DNA from: Paenarthrobacter nicotinovorans
Lineage (GTDB): Bacteria; Actinomycetota; Actinomycetes; Actinomycetales; Micrococcaceae
Direction: 5' to 3'
Assembly: GCF_007670255.1 (NCBI RefSeq)
Contig: NZ_SZVS01000014.1
Coordinates: 62,001-126,000, forward strand
Length of the DNA stretch: 64,000 bases
The translations under genes and the position numbers were made by a program. This document shows, one piece after another, positions 16,518 to 24,636 of the stretch; position 1 is the stretch's first letter; each line of letters begins with the position of its first letter. The notes below the pieces were generated by a model. That model saw only the letters and a program-made list of their open reading frames with translations, searched no databases and had not been told where the DNA came from.

Positions 16518-16584
16518 CGGCAGGCGCTACGGGCCTGTTTCCTGCCCTGGACGTCACAGTTACTCGGCAGTCGCGGTGGCCCCT

Positions 16585-16590
16585 TAAACT
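16585..16590 (+). promoter_or_regulatory. candidate -10 box for leaderless hisC
   Basis: TAAACT ends 6 bases before the GTG at 16597 and only 3 before the alternative GTG at 16594, which favours the later start. Confidence 0.45.
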
Positions 16591-16596
16591 GTTGTG

Positions 16597-17715
16597 GTGA
16601 GTGAGCAGCTTGAGCGACTTGACCGACTTCCCCTCCGGACCAACCTGCGTGGATTGAGCCCCTACGGCGCACCGCAGCTCGATGTCCCCGTATTGCTCAA
16701 CGTCAACGAAAACACCCATGGCGTCCCTGCCGATGTGCAGGCGGCCATTACAGAGGCAGTGGCGGCAGCCGCCACAGGCTTGAACCGCTATCCGGACCGT
16801 GAATTTACCGACCTTCGGGTAGCCCTGGCTGAGTACCTTGGCCACGGCCTCTCTGCCGACAATATCTGGGCCGCCAATGGCTCCAATGAAGTCCTGCAAC
16901 AGATTCTCCAGGCATTCGGCGGTCCGGGGCGCAAAGCGCTTGGTTTCCCTCCGACGTACTCCATGTACCCCTTGCTGGCCAGCGGAACGGACACCGAGTA
17001 CATCCGTGGCGTTCGTGCCGACGACTACGGCCTCGATGCCCAATCGGCAGCCGAACAGGTCCGTGAGACCGGGGCCAACATCGTCTTTCTATGCTCGCCG
17101 AACAATCCAACGGGCACAGGTCTGACCCTGGATGTGGTTGAGGCTGTGTATGAAGCCGGCGAAGCAAGCCAGGCCATCGTGATTGTGGATGAGGCCTACC
17201 ACGAGTTCGCCCACGACAACACTCCAAGTGCCCTGACCCTCCTGCCCGGGCGCGAGCGTTTGATCGTCTCCCGAACCATGAGCAAGGCGTTCGCCTTGGC
17301 CGGAGCGCGGCTTGGCTACATGGCTGCGGCCCCGGAGGTCACCGATGCCATCAGGCTGGTGCGCCTGCCGTACCACCTCTCAGCCATCACCCAGGCCACC
17401 GCCCTCGCGGCGTTGACGCACCGCGAGGCCCTCATGGCCGACGTCGAAGACATCAAGGTCCAGCGGGACCGCATTGTCACGGAACTTCTGCGCATGGGTC
17501 TCAAACCCGCGGCGTCGGACTCCAACTACGTGTTCTTCGGCGGACTGGAGGATCCCCACACGATCTGGCAGGGCCTGCTCGATGCCGGCGTGCTGATCCG
17601 CGATGTCGGCATCCCGGGGCACTTGCGCGTCACGGCTGGAACCGAGCCGGAAACCACAGCTTTCCTGGAGGCGCTGGAAGCCCTCCTGGACGGTGCTGTT
17701 TCCCAGCGCGCCTAA
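16597..17715 (+). CDS. hisC: Histidinol-phosphate aminotransferase
   Basis: The 372-residue class I/II aminotransferase converts imidazole acetol phosphate to histidinol phosphate. Visible marks are NVNENTHGVP at the N-terminus, CSPNNPTGTG, IVDEAYHEF, and the PLP lysine in SRTMSKAFALAGARLGY. GTG 16597 is preferred over GTG 16594 on promoter spacing. It opens the local his cluster; hisD, which often precedes hisC, is not adjacent. Confidence 0.95.
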   Translation: MSEQLERLDRLPLRTNLRGLSPYGAPQLDVPVLLNVNENTHGVPADVQAAITEAVAAAATGLNRYPDREFTDLRVALAEYLGHGLSADNIWAANGSNEVLQQILQAFGGPGRKALGFPPTYSMYPLLASGTDTEYIRGVRADDYGLDAQSAAEQVRETGANIVFLCSPNNPTGTGLTLDVVEAVYEAGEASQAIVIVDEAYHEFAHDNTPSALTLLPGRERLIVSRTMSKAFALAGARLGYMAAAPEVTDAIRLVRLPYHLSAITQATALAALTHREALMADVEDIKVQRDRIVTELLRMGLKPAASDSNYVFFGGLEDPHTIWQGLLDAGVLIRDVGIPGHLRVTAGTEPETTAFLEALEALLDGAVSQRA

Positions 17716-17761
17716 ACTTGTCAATAGACCTACCCATCCTCCCTGTAGAAGGACGTCCCCA

Positions 17762-18388
17762 ATGAGCGAAACCGGCGCTACGCCGTCCGCTGCCCGCACT
17801 GCCCGCATGGAGCGCAGCACCAGTGAGTCCTCCGTGCTGGTGGAGATCAACCTGGATGGCTCCGGAATTTCGGACATCAGCACTTCTGTTCCCTTCTACG
17901 ACCACATGCTGACCGCCTTGTGCAAGCACTCGCTGATCGACATGACCGTCAAGGCTACCGGCGACACCCACATCGACGCCCACCACACTGTGGAAGACGT
18001 CGCCATCACTTTCGGTGAGGTCCTGCGTACGGCTTTGGGCAACAAAGCCGGCATCCGTCGTTTCGGCGAAGCCACCGTCCCGTTGGACGAAGCCCTGGCG
18101 CACGCCGTCGTGGATGTTTCCGGCCGTCCTTACTTGGTGCACGGCGGTGAACCCGCCGGACAGGAGTACCACCTCATCGGGGGGCACTTCACGGGTTCGT
18201 TGACCCGGCACGTTTTCGAAGCGATCACCTTGCACGCGGGAATTTGCCTCCACATGAACGTTCTCGCCGGCCGCGATCCGCACCACATTGTCGAAGCCCA
18301 GTTCAAGGCGTTCGCGCGAGCACTCCGCGCCGCCGTCGAGTCCGATCCCCGCGTTGAGGGAATCCCATCCACGAAGGGGGCGCTGTGA
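17762..18388 (+). CDS. hisB: Imidazoleglycerol-phosphate dehydratase
   Basis: The 208-residue single-function HisB removes water from imidazoleglycerol phosphate. The duplicated metal-binding histidine motifs are DAHHTVEDVAITFGE and DPHHIVEAQFKAFARALR; VPFYDHMLTAL is also diagnostic. ATG 17762 follows AGAAGGACG. The gene lacks the phosphatase domain of the enteric HisB. Its stop overlaps hisH. Confidence 0.97.
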   Translation: MSETGATPSAARTARMERSTSESSVLVEINLDGSGISDISTSVPFYDHMLTALCKHSLIDMTVKATGDTHIDAHHTVEDVAITFGEVLRTALGNKAGIRRFGEATVPLDEALAHAVVDVSGRPYLVHGGEPAGQEYHLIGGHFTGSLTRHVFEAITLHAGICLHMNVLAGRDPHHIVEAQFKAFARALRAAVESDPRVEGIPSTKGAL

Positions 18389-19128
18389 GCGGTCAAGTCT
18401 TGAAAAACGGAGCAGTGGCTGACCCCACGGCTTCAGTGAAGCCCGAGTCGCCTGAAGGCAAGCCCACGGTGACGGTTCTGGACTACGGATCCGGCAACGT
18501 CCGTTCCGCTGTTCGTGCCCTGGAGAGGGCGGGTGCCCACGTGCTGCTCAGCTCCAAGCCTGAGGACGTGCTCAACGCGGACGGGCTGGTTGTCCCCGGT
18601 GTCGGGGCCTACGAGACCGTGATGAAGGAACTTAAAGCTGTCGATGCCATCCGCATGATTGGACGTCGTGTCGCCGGTGGGCGCCCGGTCCTGGGTATCT
18701 GCGTGGGCCTGCAGGTTCTGTTCGAAGCCGGCGTCGAGCACGGCACTGAGTCCGAGGGCATGGCTGAATGGCCCGGCAAAGTCGAGCTTCTTCCGGCGCC
18801 CGTCGTGCCGCACATGGGATGGAACACGGTGGATGTCCCGGAAGGTTCCAAGCTCTTCGCAGGGGTCGAGCAGGAGCGCTTCTACTTTGTGCACTCGTAC
18901 GGCGTGCAGGAATGGAACTTCGATGTTGTCCAGCCGCGCATGGAGCCCCCGAAGGTGACCTGGTCCGAGCACGGTGCACGGTTCATCGCCGCCGTCGAGA
19001 ACGGCCCACTCTGTGCCACTCAGTTCCACCCCGAGAAATCAGGGGATGCCGGGGCCAGGCTCCTGCGCAACTGGGTGGATGGCCTGCGCAAGCCCGCTCC
19101 GGAAGCGTCCGGGAGCGGTGCTGCCTGA
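18385..19128 (+). CDS. hisH: Imidazole glycerol phosphate synthase, glutamine amidotransferase subunit
   Basis: The 247-residue class I glutaminase supplies ammonia to HisF. The nucleophile Cys is in GICVGLQVLFEAG, and the His and Glu are in QFHPEKSGDAG. A roughly 25-residue N-terminal extension precedes the domain start at VTVLDYGSGNVRS. It begins with a GTG that overlaps the hisB stop. The partner hisF is not in this window. Confidence 0.95.
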   Translation: MSGQVLKNGAVADPTASVKPESPEGKPTVTVLDYGSGNVRSAVRALERAGAHVLLSSKPEDVLNADGLVVPGVGAYETVMKELKAVDAIRMIGRRVAGGRPVLGICVGLQVLFEAGVEHGTESEGMAEWPGKVELLPAPVVPHMGWNTVDVPEGSKLFAGVEQERFYFVHSYGVQEWNFDVVQPRMEPPKVTWSEHGARFIAAVENGPLCATQFHPEKSGDAGARLLRNWVDGLRKPAPEASGSGAA

Positions 19129-19287
19129 ATGTGGTCTGTAGTCCTTATGGGCCTGGCGGGACTGCTGGTGGGTGGGGGAGTCTCCTTCCATCAACAGAAG
19201 AAACCCCGCTGGGTTTCCATCTCGTTTTACGTGCTGGCCGGGATGTCCCTGCTGGCCGCCTACCTCCTGACTCTTCCCGCCAAATGA
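19129..19287 (+). CDS. small two-helix membrane protein inside the his operon
   Basis: A 52-residue frame starts with ATG directly after the hisH stop (TGA ATG) and ends 46 bases before hisA. It has two hydrophobic helices (about 3-19 and 31-49) joined by a basic loop (HQQKKPRW). Position, spacing and clean membrane character support it as a real gene. No function is recognised. A role linked to histidine synthesis cannot be claimed. Confidence 0.7.
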   Translation: MWSVVLMGLAGLLVGGGVSFHQQKKPRWVSISFYVLAGMSLLAAYLLTLPAK

Positions 19288-19333
19288 ATCGCGGCGTGGT
19301 ACGCCGGCGAACCCTCACACTGCAAGGACCCTC

Positions 19334-20077
19334 ATGACCACCTCTTCCCAGTCCGTCCTGGAACTCCTGCCTGCCGTCGATATTGTTGACGGCCAGGCGG
19401 TGCGCCTCCTGCAAGGAGAGGCAGGCTCGGAAACGAGCTACGGAACTCCGCTTGAAGCAGCCCTCAACTGGCAGAATGCCGGGGCGGAATGGGTTCACAT
19501 GGTTGACCTGGACGCCGCTTTCGGCCGGGGAAACAACGCCGCGCTCATCAGCGAGGTCGTGTCGCAACTCAACGTCAAGGTGGAGCTGTCCGGGGGCCTG
19601 CGGGATGACGAGTCACTTGAGCGTGCGCTGGAATTGGGTGTTGCCCGGGTGAACCTTGGCACGGCTGCGTTGGAGAACCCGGACTGGACCAAGAAGGCCA
19701 TCGACCGCTTTGGTGACCAGATCGCCGTCGGCCTCGATGTCCGGGGTACCACCCTTGCCGGCCGCGGTTGGACGAAGGAGGGCGGGGATCTCTGGGAGGT
19801 CCTGGCCCGTCTTGAAGACGCAGGCTGTGCCCGCTACGTGGTGACGGACGTGACCAAGGATGGCACCCTGCAGGGTCCCAACGTGGATTTGCTGCGCCAG
19901 ATGGTGGAAAAGACCGGGAAGCCGGTGGTGGCTTCGGGTGGTATCTCCAGCCTGGAGGACCTCCGTGTCCTGCGCGAACTGGTGCCGCTCGGTGTTGAGG
20001 GCGCGATTGTGGGCAAGGCTCTGTACGCCGGCGCCTTCACCTTGCCCGAGGCCCTGGACGTGGCCGGCCGCCGCTGA
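19334..20077 (+). CDS. hisA: Phosphoribosyl isomerase (HisA, probably bifunctional PriA)
   Basis: The 247-residue (beta-alpha)8 barrel carries catalytic Asp residues in LLPAVDIVDGQAVRL and VVTDVTKDGTLQGPN, plus phosphate-binding loops ELSGGLRDDES and VVASGGISS. In actinobacteria this enzyme usually serves both histidine (ProFAR isomerase) and tryptophan (PRA isomerase) synthesis as PriA; trpF is not visible here, so the dual role is inferred. ATG 19334 follows CAAGGACCC. The stop overlaps the sseB start. Confidence 0.93.
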   Translation: MTTSSQSVLELLPAVDIVDGQAVRLLQGEAGSETSYGTPLEAALNWQNAGAEWVHMVDLDAAFGRGNNAALISEVVSQLNVKVELSGGLRDDESLERALELGVARVNLGTAALENPDWTKKAIDRFGDQIAVGLDVRGTTLAGRGWTKEGGDLWEVLARLEDAGCARYVVTDVTKDGTLQGPNVDLLRQMVEKTGKPVVASGGISSLEDLRVLRELVPLGVEGAIVGKALYAGAFTLPEALDVAGRR

Positions 20078-21000
20078 TGGGCCGCCACTCAGCCGGCTCG
20101 GAATCCAACGAGCCGGAGTCCAACCAGCAGCAGAGGCGTGAACTGCCGGGCCACATCGCGGCGGCCTTGGCGGGTGCGGGCGGGGCGACGGATTCTGCCG
20201 GCCAGCCGTGGGCCGGGAGAAGCCTGGCCGGTGACGACGCCAAGATCCACAACTTCGACGACGACGACGGAAGCGCGGACGCCGGTTACCTCGCTGCCAT
20301 AGCGGGGCTGTTCAACGGCACCGGCGGCGAAGCCGACGTGGTGGCATCCTTGGCGACGGCCCGGGTTTTTGTCCCGGTCGTGGCCCAACTTGCCGAGGAA
20401 GCCGAAGGAGTCGACGGGCTGCATGCCGACAAGCAGGCCGATATGGCATTGGTCACACTCAAGGCTCCCGACGGCCGGACGGCAATGCCGGTCTTCACCT
20501 CTGCGGCCGCTTTGGAATTGTGGCACCCGCAGGCGCGCCCGGTAGCTGTTTACGCCGCGCGGGCGGCGCTCTCGGCAGTATCCGAAGGCGCCCAGTTGCT
20601 GGTTGTGGATCCCGGTTCCGAGTTCGCCTTCGTGGTCAGGCGTCCGGCACTGTGGGCCTTGGCCCAGCAGAAGGACTGGACGCCGTCATACCTGGATGAT
20701 CAACTGGAGACTGCTCTCGTTTCGACTATTTCTGGCTTCGCCGCGGTCCGGCGCCTTGAGACGCAGGCTGGTGGTGGCGTCGCATCCCTCACGTCCGATG
20801 GACGTCAGGTGCAAGGTGGCGGCGCAGGTCCGGAACTGCGTGTGGTGCTTTTCCTTGAGGACGGGCTGGACGCCGCGGCGGTCCAGACGCTTGTCGGCCA
20901 GTTGAACGAAGCATGGGCAAGCATGGATTCCTTTGCCGAAGGCGTCGACTCCATGGAGATCAAACTGCAGCGTGCAGCACAGGAGCCCGCGCCGCACTAA
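20077..21000 (+). CDS. SseB family protein
   Basis: The 307-residue soluble protein starts on the hisA stop (TGATGG). Residues about 65-190 resemble the SseB N-terminal domain, with ATARVFVPVV, ADMALVTLKAPDGRTAMPVFTSAAAL and GAQLLVVDPGSEFAF. A C-terminal SseB-like part follows (ELRVVLFLEDGLDAAAVQ). The first 50 residues are low-complexity and charged. The function of actinobacterial SseB proteins is not established. The overlap implies co-translation with hisA. Confidence 0.75.
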   Translation: MGRHSAGSESNEPESNQQQRRELPGHIAAALAGAGGATDSAGQPWAGRSLAGDDAKIHNFDDDDGSADAGYLAAIAGLFNGTGGEADVVASLATARVFVPVVAQLAEEAEGVDGLHADKQADMALVTLKAPDGRTAMPVFTSAAALELWHPQARPVAVYAARAALSAVSEGAQLLVVDPGSEFAFVVRRPALWALAQQKDWTPSYLDDQLETALVSTISGFAAVRRLETQAGGGVASLTSDGRQVQGGGAGPELRVVLFLEDGLDAAAVQTLVGQLNEAWASMDSFAEGVDSMEIKLQRAAQEPAPH

Positions 21001-21045
21001 TGGCAGGTCCGGTTCCCCGGGGTTGCCCGGGGAAATGAGGATTGA

Positions 21046-22350
21046 GTGAACTTCGCTCTCTACAAAGAGATGCTGTCCATCCGGCCTGTCCGTCGTCTGC
21101 TGGTGGTGGGCATGATTGCCCGCATACCGCATTCCGCTGCCGGGGTGCTCCTGACCCTCCACATTGTCCAGACGCTGGGGCAAGGTTATGCCGCTGCGGG
21201 TGCCGCGGCCGCGGTCATGACCATCGGCATCGCTTTGGGGGCGCCATGGCGTGGCCGCCGGGTGGACATGGTGGGTCTGCGGAAGGCCTTGATCCCTTCG
21301 GTCATTTCCGAAGCCGTGATTTGGTCGGTTGTGCCGCATGTTTCCTATCAGTGGCTGCTTCCGCTGGTCTTTATCGGTGGCCTCTTCACCTTGCCGATCT
21401 TCAGTGTGGTCCGCCAGTCGTTGGGTGTGCTGGTGGACGGGGAACAGCGCCGTTCGGCGTTCGCCCTTGACTCCATTGCCACGGAGCTGGTTTTCATGAT
21501 TGGTCCGGCCGTGGGGGCCGTGGTGGCCACGAGCGGTTTTTCGGCCGTCGGCCTCACCGCCGTAGGTGTCTCCGTCTCAGTGGCTGGACTTTTCCTCATG
21601 TGGTTCAACCCGCCGACCCGCAGCGACGTCCCGTGCACTCCGGAGGAATCCGCTGACCGCGAGTCTGCTGATTTGGCCGCGGCGGAAGCCGCGATGGTGG
21701 CATCGGCTCCTGCGCACGTCCAGGAAGCGGCCTCCGAAATGGCGTCCGCCACCTCGCGTACATCGGCGCTGAAGAACCGGGTGGCCAGGAACTTCACCTG
21801 GTTTACCGTCTCTGTTGCAGCGCTCTTCGCCGTCGCAGCCGGTTCGGGCATGGTGCTCAGCGGCTCCGACGTCAGCATCGTGGGGCTGCTGGAGCGTGGC
21901 GGGCATCAAAATGAAATCGGCATTGTGTTCTTCTTCTGGTGTGCCGCGTCGGTGATCGGCGGCCTGATCTACGGCTCAATGAAGCGGACAGTGTCGCCCA
22001 TGGTCCTTCTGCTGGGCATGGCCGCGCTGACCATTCCGATGGGCTTCGCCCATGACACCTGGACCCTTGCGTTCCTCTCGCTCCTTCCGGGCCTTTTGTG
22101 CGCCCCGGTCCTGTCGGCATCCTCCGAGAAGGTGGCCGATCTGGTGGATGAGGAACGTCGCGGCGAGGCAATGGGCTGGTATGGCTCTGCCCTCACCGCA
22201 GGCGTGGCGCTGGGCGCACCCTTGGCCGGGGTCTTCATCGACACTGTCGGCCCGTCCGGGGGATTCGCGGCGGTCGGCATCGCCGGCGTCGCGCTGTGCG
22301 CTACGGGTTTGGTCCTGACGTCCATCCGTCGTCGTGCCGCCCGGGTCTAA
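21046..22350 (+). CDS. MFS transporter
   Basis: The 434-residue protein has about 12 hydrophobic helices split by a long Glu/Ala-rich cytoplasmic loop (about 190-245) between helices 6 and 7, as in major facilitator proteins. Gly-rich helix ends such as GAPWRGRRVDMVGLRKALI match the MFS loop 2-3 motif. The substrate is unknown. The GTG at 21046 starts 45 bases after sseB, so it may belong to the same transcript. A terminator follows. Confidence 0.85.
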   Translation: MNFALYKEMLSIRPVRRLLVVGMIARIPHSAAGVLLTLHIVQTLGQGYAAAGAAAAVMTIGIALGAPWRGRRVDMVGLRKALIPSVISEAVIWSVVPHVSYQWLLPLVFIGGLFTLPIFSVVRQSLGVLVDGEQRRSAFALDSIATELVFMIGPAVGAVVATSGFSAVGLTAVGVSVSVAGLFLMWFNPPTRSDVPCTPEESADRESADLAAAEAAMVASAPAHVQEAASEMASATSRTSALKNRVARNFTWFTVSVAALFAVAAGSGMVLSGSDVSIVGLLERGGHQNEIGIVFFFWCAASVIGGLIYGSMKRTVSPMVLLLGMAALTIPMGFAHDTWTLAFLSLLPGLLCAPVLSASSEKVADLVDEERRGEAMGWYGSALTAGVALGAPLAGVFIDTVGPSGGFAAVGIAGVALCATGLVLTSIRRRAARV

Positions 22351-22373
22351 GGCGCAACAGGGTCAGCAGACGA

Positions 22374-22410
22374 CGACGGCGGGCCGACCAATGTGGTCGA
22401 CCCGCCGTCG
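22374..22410. terminator. hairpin between convergent MFS and DUF1844 genes
   Basis: CGACGGCGGG...GACC, loop AATGT, GGTC...CCCGCCGTCG form a long stem with one two-base mismatch. There is no strong T-run, but its place between convergent genes fits a bidirectional terminator. Confidence 0.6.
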
Positions 22411-22433
22411 GTGGTTATTCCGGCAGTCCGCGG

Positions 22434-22829
22434 CTAGTTCACCGGACCGGTGAACTTCTCGCCCGGGCCCTTGCCGGGGGCATCGGGGATGATGGAGGCT
22501 TCGCGGAAGGCCAGCTGCAACGAGCGCAGGCCATCGCGCAACGGGCCGGCGTGCTGCGAACCGATTTCGGGAGCGGCGGCGGATACCAGGCCGGCAAGTG
22601 CGGTGATCAGCTTGCGGGCCTCGTCCAGGTCTTTGAGGTCTTCTGCGTTGGGGTCGTCCGCGAGCCCCACCTTGACGGCTGCCGCGCTCATCAGGTGAAC
22701 GGCGCCGGTAGTGATGACTTCCACGGCCGGAACCTCGGCGATGTCACGGATCTGCTGGGAGACCCCGGCGTCGGCGGCGGGGGCGTCTCCGCCGAAGGTG
22801 TTGCGGGAATTGCTGTCTTCAGTGCTCAT
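22434..22829 (-). CDS. DUF1844 domain protein
   Basis: The 131-residue protein contains the DUF1844 core (IRDIAEVPAVEVITTGAVHLMSAAAVKVGL, then DLDEARKLITALAGLVSAAAPEIG). The gene is usually found upstream of, and divergent from, infC in actinobacteria, as here. No catalytic residues are obvious. ATG 22829 is chosen because it begins just before the domain; a longer start at 22874 is possible. The function is unknown. Confidence 0.82.
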   Translation of the reverse strand: MSTEDSNSRNTFGGDAPAADAGVSQQIRDIAEVPAVEVITTGAVHLMSAAAVKVGLADDPNAEDLKDLDEARKLITALAGLVSAAAPEIGSQHAGPLRDGLRSLQLAFREASIIPDAPGKGPGEKFTGPVN

Positions 22830-22945
22830 ACTGGTAAGCTTGTCACAGACCGACTGGAAGTCGTTATTCACCATGGATATCCGCGGTGAAGATCTGTAGT
22901 CAACAGGCCCGCCAGCCACAATGTGCGCTTGGCGGGTTGTTTCTG

Positions 22946-22951
22946 TAGAAT
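22946..22951 (+). promoter_or_regulatory. candidate -10 box of the infC-rpmI-rplT operon
   Basis: TAGAAT opens a roughly 240-base leader before infC. The whole gap 22830-23194 has no gene; it holds this box, a GC-rich structured leader and the attenuator at its end. Confidence 0.45.
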
Positions 22952-23118
22952 TGTCTTTCAGTTTGCAAGCGGAGTTCTCTCCCACCCGCGTCAGCCGTTT
23001 CCCTTCGGGGACAGGATTCCCTCACGGGACAAGAGGTTGCCGGGTACCTGGTCGGACACTCCGGGGTTTATCCCCGGCTGTGCGTACTTTCCCGTTGGGG
23101 AAGTGCAGCCGATCTTCG

Positions 23119-23159
23119 AGGCCTTCGATTGCGCCAGCAATTGGGGGCCTTCTCTTTTT
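23119..23159 (+). terminator. intrinsic terminator in the infC leader (attenuator)
   Basis: AGGCC / GGCCT closes a long stem with an inner ATTGC-GCCA-GCAAT hairpin and wobble pairs between; CTCTTTTT follows at once. It lies 36 bases before the infC start and after the likely promoter, so it probably works as an attenuator for the translation operon. Confidence 0.75.
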
Positions 23160-23194
23160 GCCGGTGACACCACCACAACCACAGGAGCTTTAAC

Positions 23195-24205
23195 ATTAGC
23201 GAGCCAAGAATCAATGAGCGTATCCGCGTCCCCGAGGTGCGGTTGGTCGGTCCTGCCGGCGAACAGGTAGGAATTGTCCGCATCGAGGACGCACTGCGTC
23301 TGGCTGCCGAATCCGATCTCGATCTCGTTGAAGTTGCGCCGCAGGCCAAGCCTCCTGTTTGCAAGTTGATGGACTTCGGCAAGTACAAGTACGAAGCCGC
23401 AGTGAAGGCGCGCGAAGCCCGCAAGAACCAGACCAACACGGTTCTCAAGGAAATTCGTTTCCGCCTCAAGATCGACAAGCACGACTACGAAACCAAGCGT
23501 GGGCACGCTCTGCGCTTCCTCGGAGCCGGTGACAAGGTCAAGGCCATGATCCAGTTCCGCGGCCGTGAGCAGCAGCGTCCCGAAATGGGCATCCGCCTGC
23601 TGCAGCGTTTCGCTGAAGATGTGGCTGAAGTTGGCGTCATCGAGTCCAGCCCGCGCATCGATGGCCGCAACATGGTCATGGTGATCGGACCGCTGAAGAA
23701 CAAGGCAGAAGCCAAGGCTGAAGCCCGCCGTGCCAGCCAGCGCGCAGAAGCCAAGGCGCAGAACGAAGCCAAGGCCGCAGCGCGCGTGGACACCACGGGG
23801 GAGCAGGCTCCGCTGACGCAGAGCATTGCTGACCTTCTGCCCGAAGGCTTCAAGGTGGCCGAAGCGGAAACCACGCAGGAAGCTCCGGCGCCCGCAGAAG
23901 CAACACCTGAAGCTCCCCCAGCTGAAGATGCCCAGGTTGTCGAAGAAGCTGCTCCGGCTGCAGAAGAGGCTCCTGCTGCTGAGGAAGTTTCGGTTGCGGA
24001 GGAAGCTCCCGTTGCTGAGGAGACCCCGGCTCCCAAGGCCGCTCCGGAAGCTACGGCTCCCAAGCCTGCTGTTCCGGCGGCGGCTCCGAAGCCTGCAGTT
24101 CCCTCGGCCCCCAAGCCTGTCGCCAAGCCGGCGGCTCCCAAGCCCGCAGCCCGGCCTGCAGCCCCCAAGGCCGCGCCGAAGCCTGCAGCACGCAAGACCA
24201 CCTAG
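23195..24205 (+). CDS. infC: Translation initiation factor IF-3 with Ala/Pro/Glu-rich tail, ATT start
   Basis: IF-3 binds 30S subunits and checks start codons. The conserved N-terminus SEPRINERIRVPEVRLVGP is only encoded if translation starts at ATT 23195, which stands 7 bases after AGGAG; a rare start codon is a known feature of infC and lets IF-3 repress itself. The first ordinary candidate start (23237) would delete 14 conserved residues. The N- and C-domains run to about residue 180. A roughly 145-residue tail follows, rich in Ala, Pro and Glu and then Ala-Pro-Lys, making 336 residues against about 180 for usual IF-3. Confidence 0.93.
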   Translation: MSEPRINERIRVPEVRLVGPAGEQVGIVRIEDALRLAAESDLDLVEVAPQAKPPVCKLMDFGKYKYEAAVKAREARKNQTNTVLKEIRFRLKIDKHDYETKRGHALRFLGAGDKVKAMIQFRGREQQRPEMGIRLLQRFAEDVAEVGVIESSPRIDGRNMVMVIGPLKNKAEAKAEARRASQRAEAKAQNEAKAAARVDTTGEQAPLTQSIADLLPEGFKVAEAETTQEAPAPAEATPEAPPAEDAQVVEEAAPAAEEAPAAEEVSVAEEAPVAEETPAPKAAPEATAPKPAVPAAAPKPAVPSAPKPVAKPAAPKPAARPAAPKAAPKPAARKTT

Positions 24206-24322
24206 TTCAACGCCGCGGAGGCCTCGCCTCCACCGGCAAGCAACCAGCACGTCGGCCCCCGTTGGCCGGCTGCGCGATAGAATCGCGGACTTGTCCGTGG
24301 ATACGTAAGGAGATCGGTTCCC

Positions 24323-24517
24323 ATGCCGAAGATGAAGACCCACAGCGGTGCTAAGAAGCGCTTCAAGCTGACCGGTTCGGGCAAGCTGAAGCGTCAGCAG
24401 GCCAACCGCCGTCACTACCTGGAGCACAAGTCCTCCCGGCTGACCCGTCGCCTCGCCGGCGACAAGCTCGTCTTCAAGGGTGACGCCAAGGTCATCAAGA
24501 AGATGCTCGGCCTCTAA
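24323..24517 (+). CDS. rpmI: 50S ribosomal protein L35
   Basis: The 64-residue basic protein has the L35 pattern MPKMKTHSGAKKRFKLTGSG and HYLEHKSSRLTRRL. ATG 24323 follows AAGGAGATC. It is the middle gene of infC-rpmI-rplT; the 117-base gap after infC has no other gene. Confidence 0.97.
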   Translation: MPKMKTHSGAKKRFKLTGSGKLKRQQANRRHYLEHKSSRLTRRLAGDKLVFKGDAKVIKKMLGL

Positions 24518-24636
24518 GTTCCAAGTTCTTTGGTTACTGCCATCCGGCAGGGACCGACTACACCAAAAGCCTTCTCAGGCCAGCCGGGATTCCGGCAGTA
24601 GCAGCTTGGGATAAAGATTTCTGAAGGAGTACGCAC

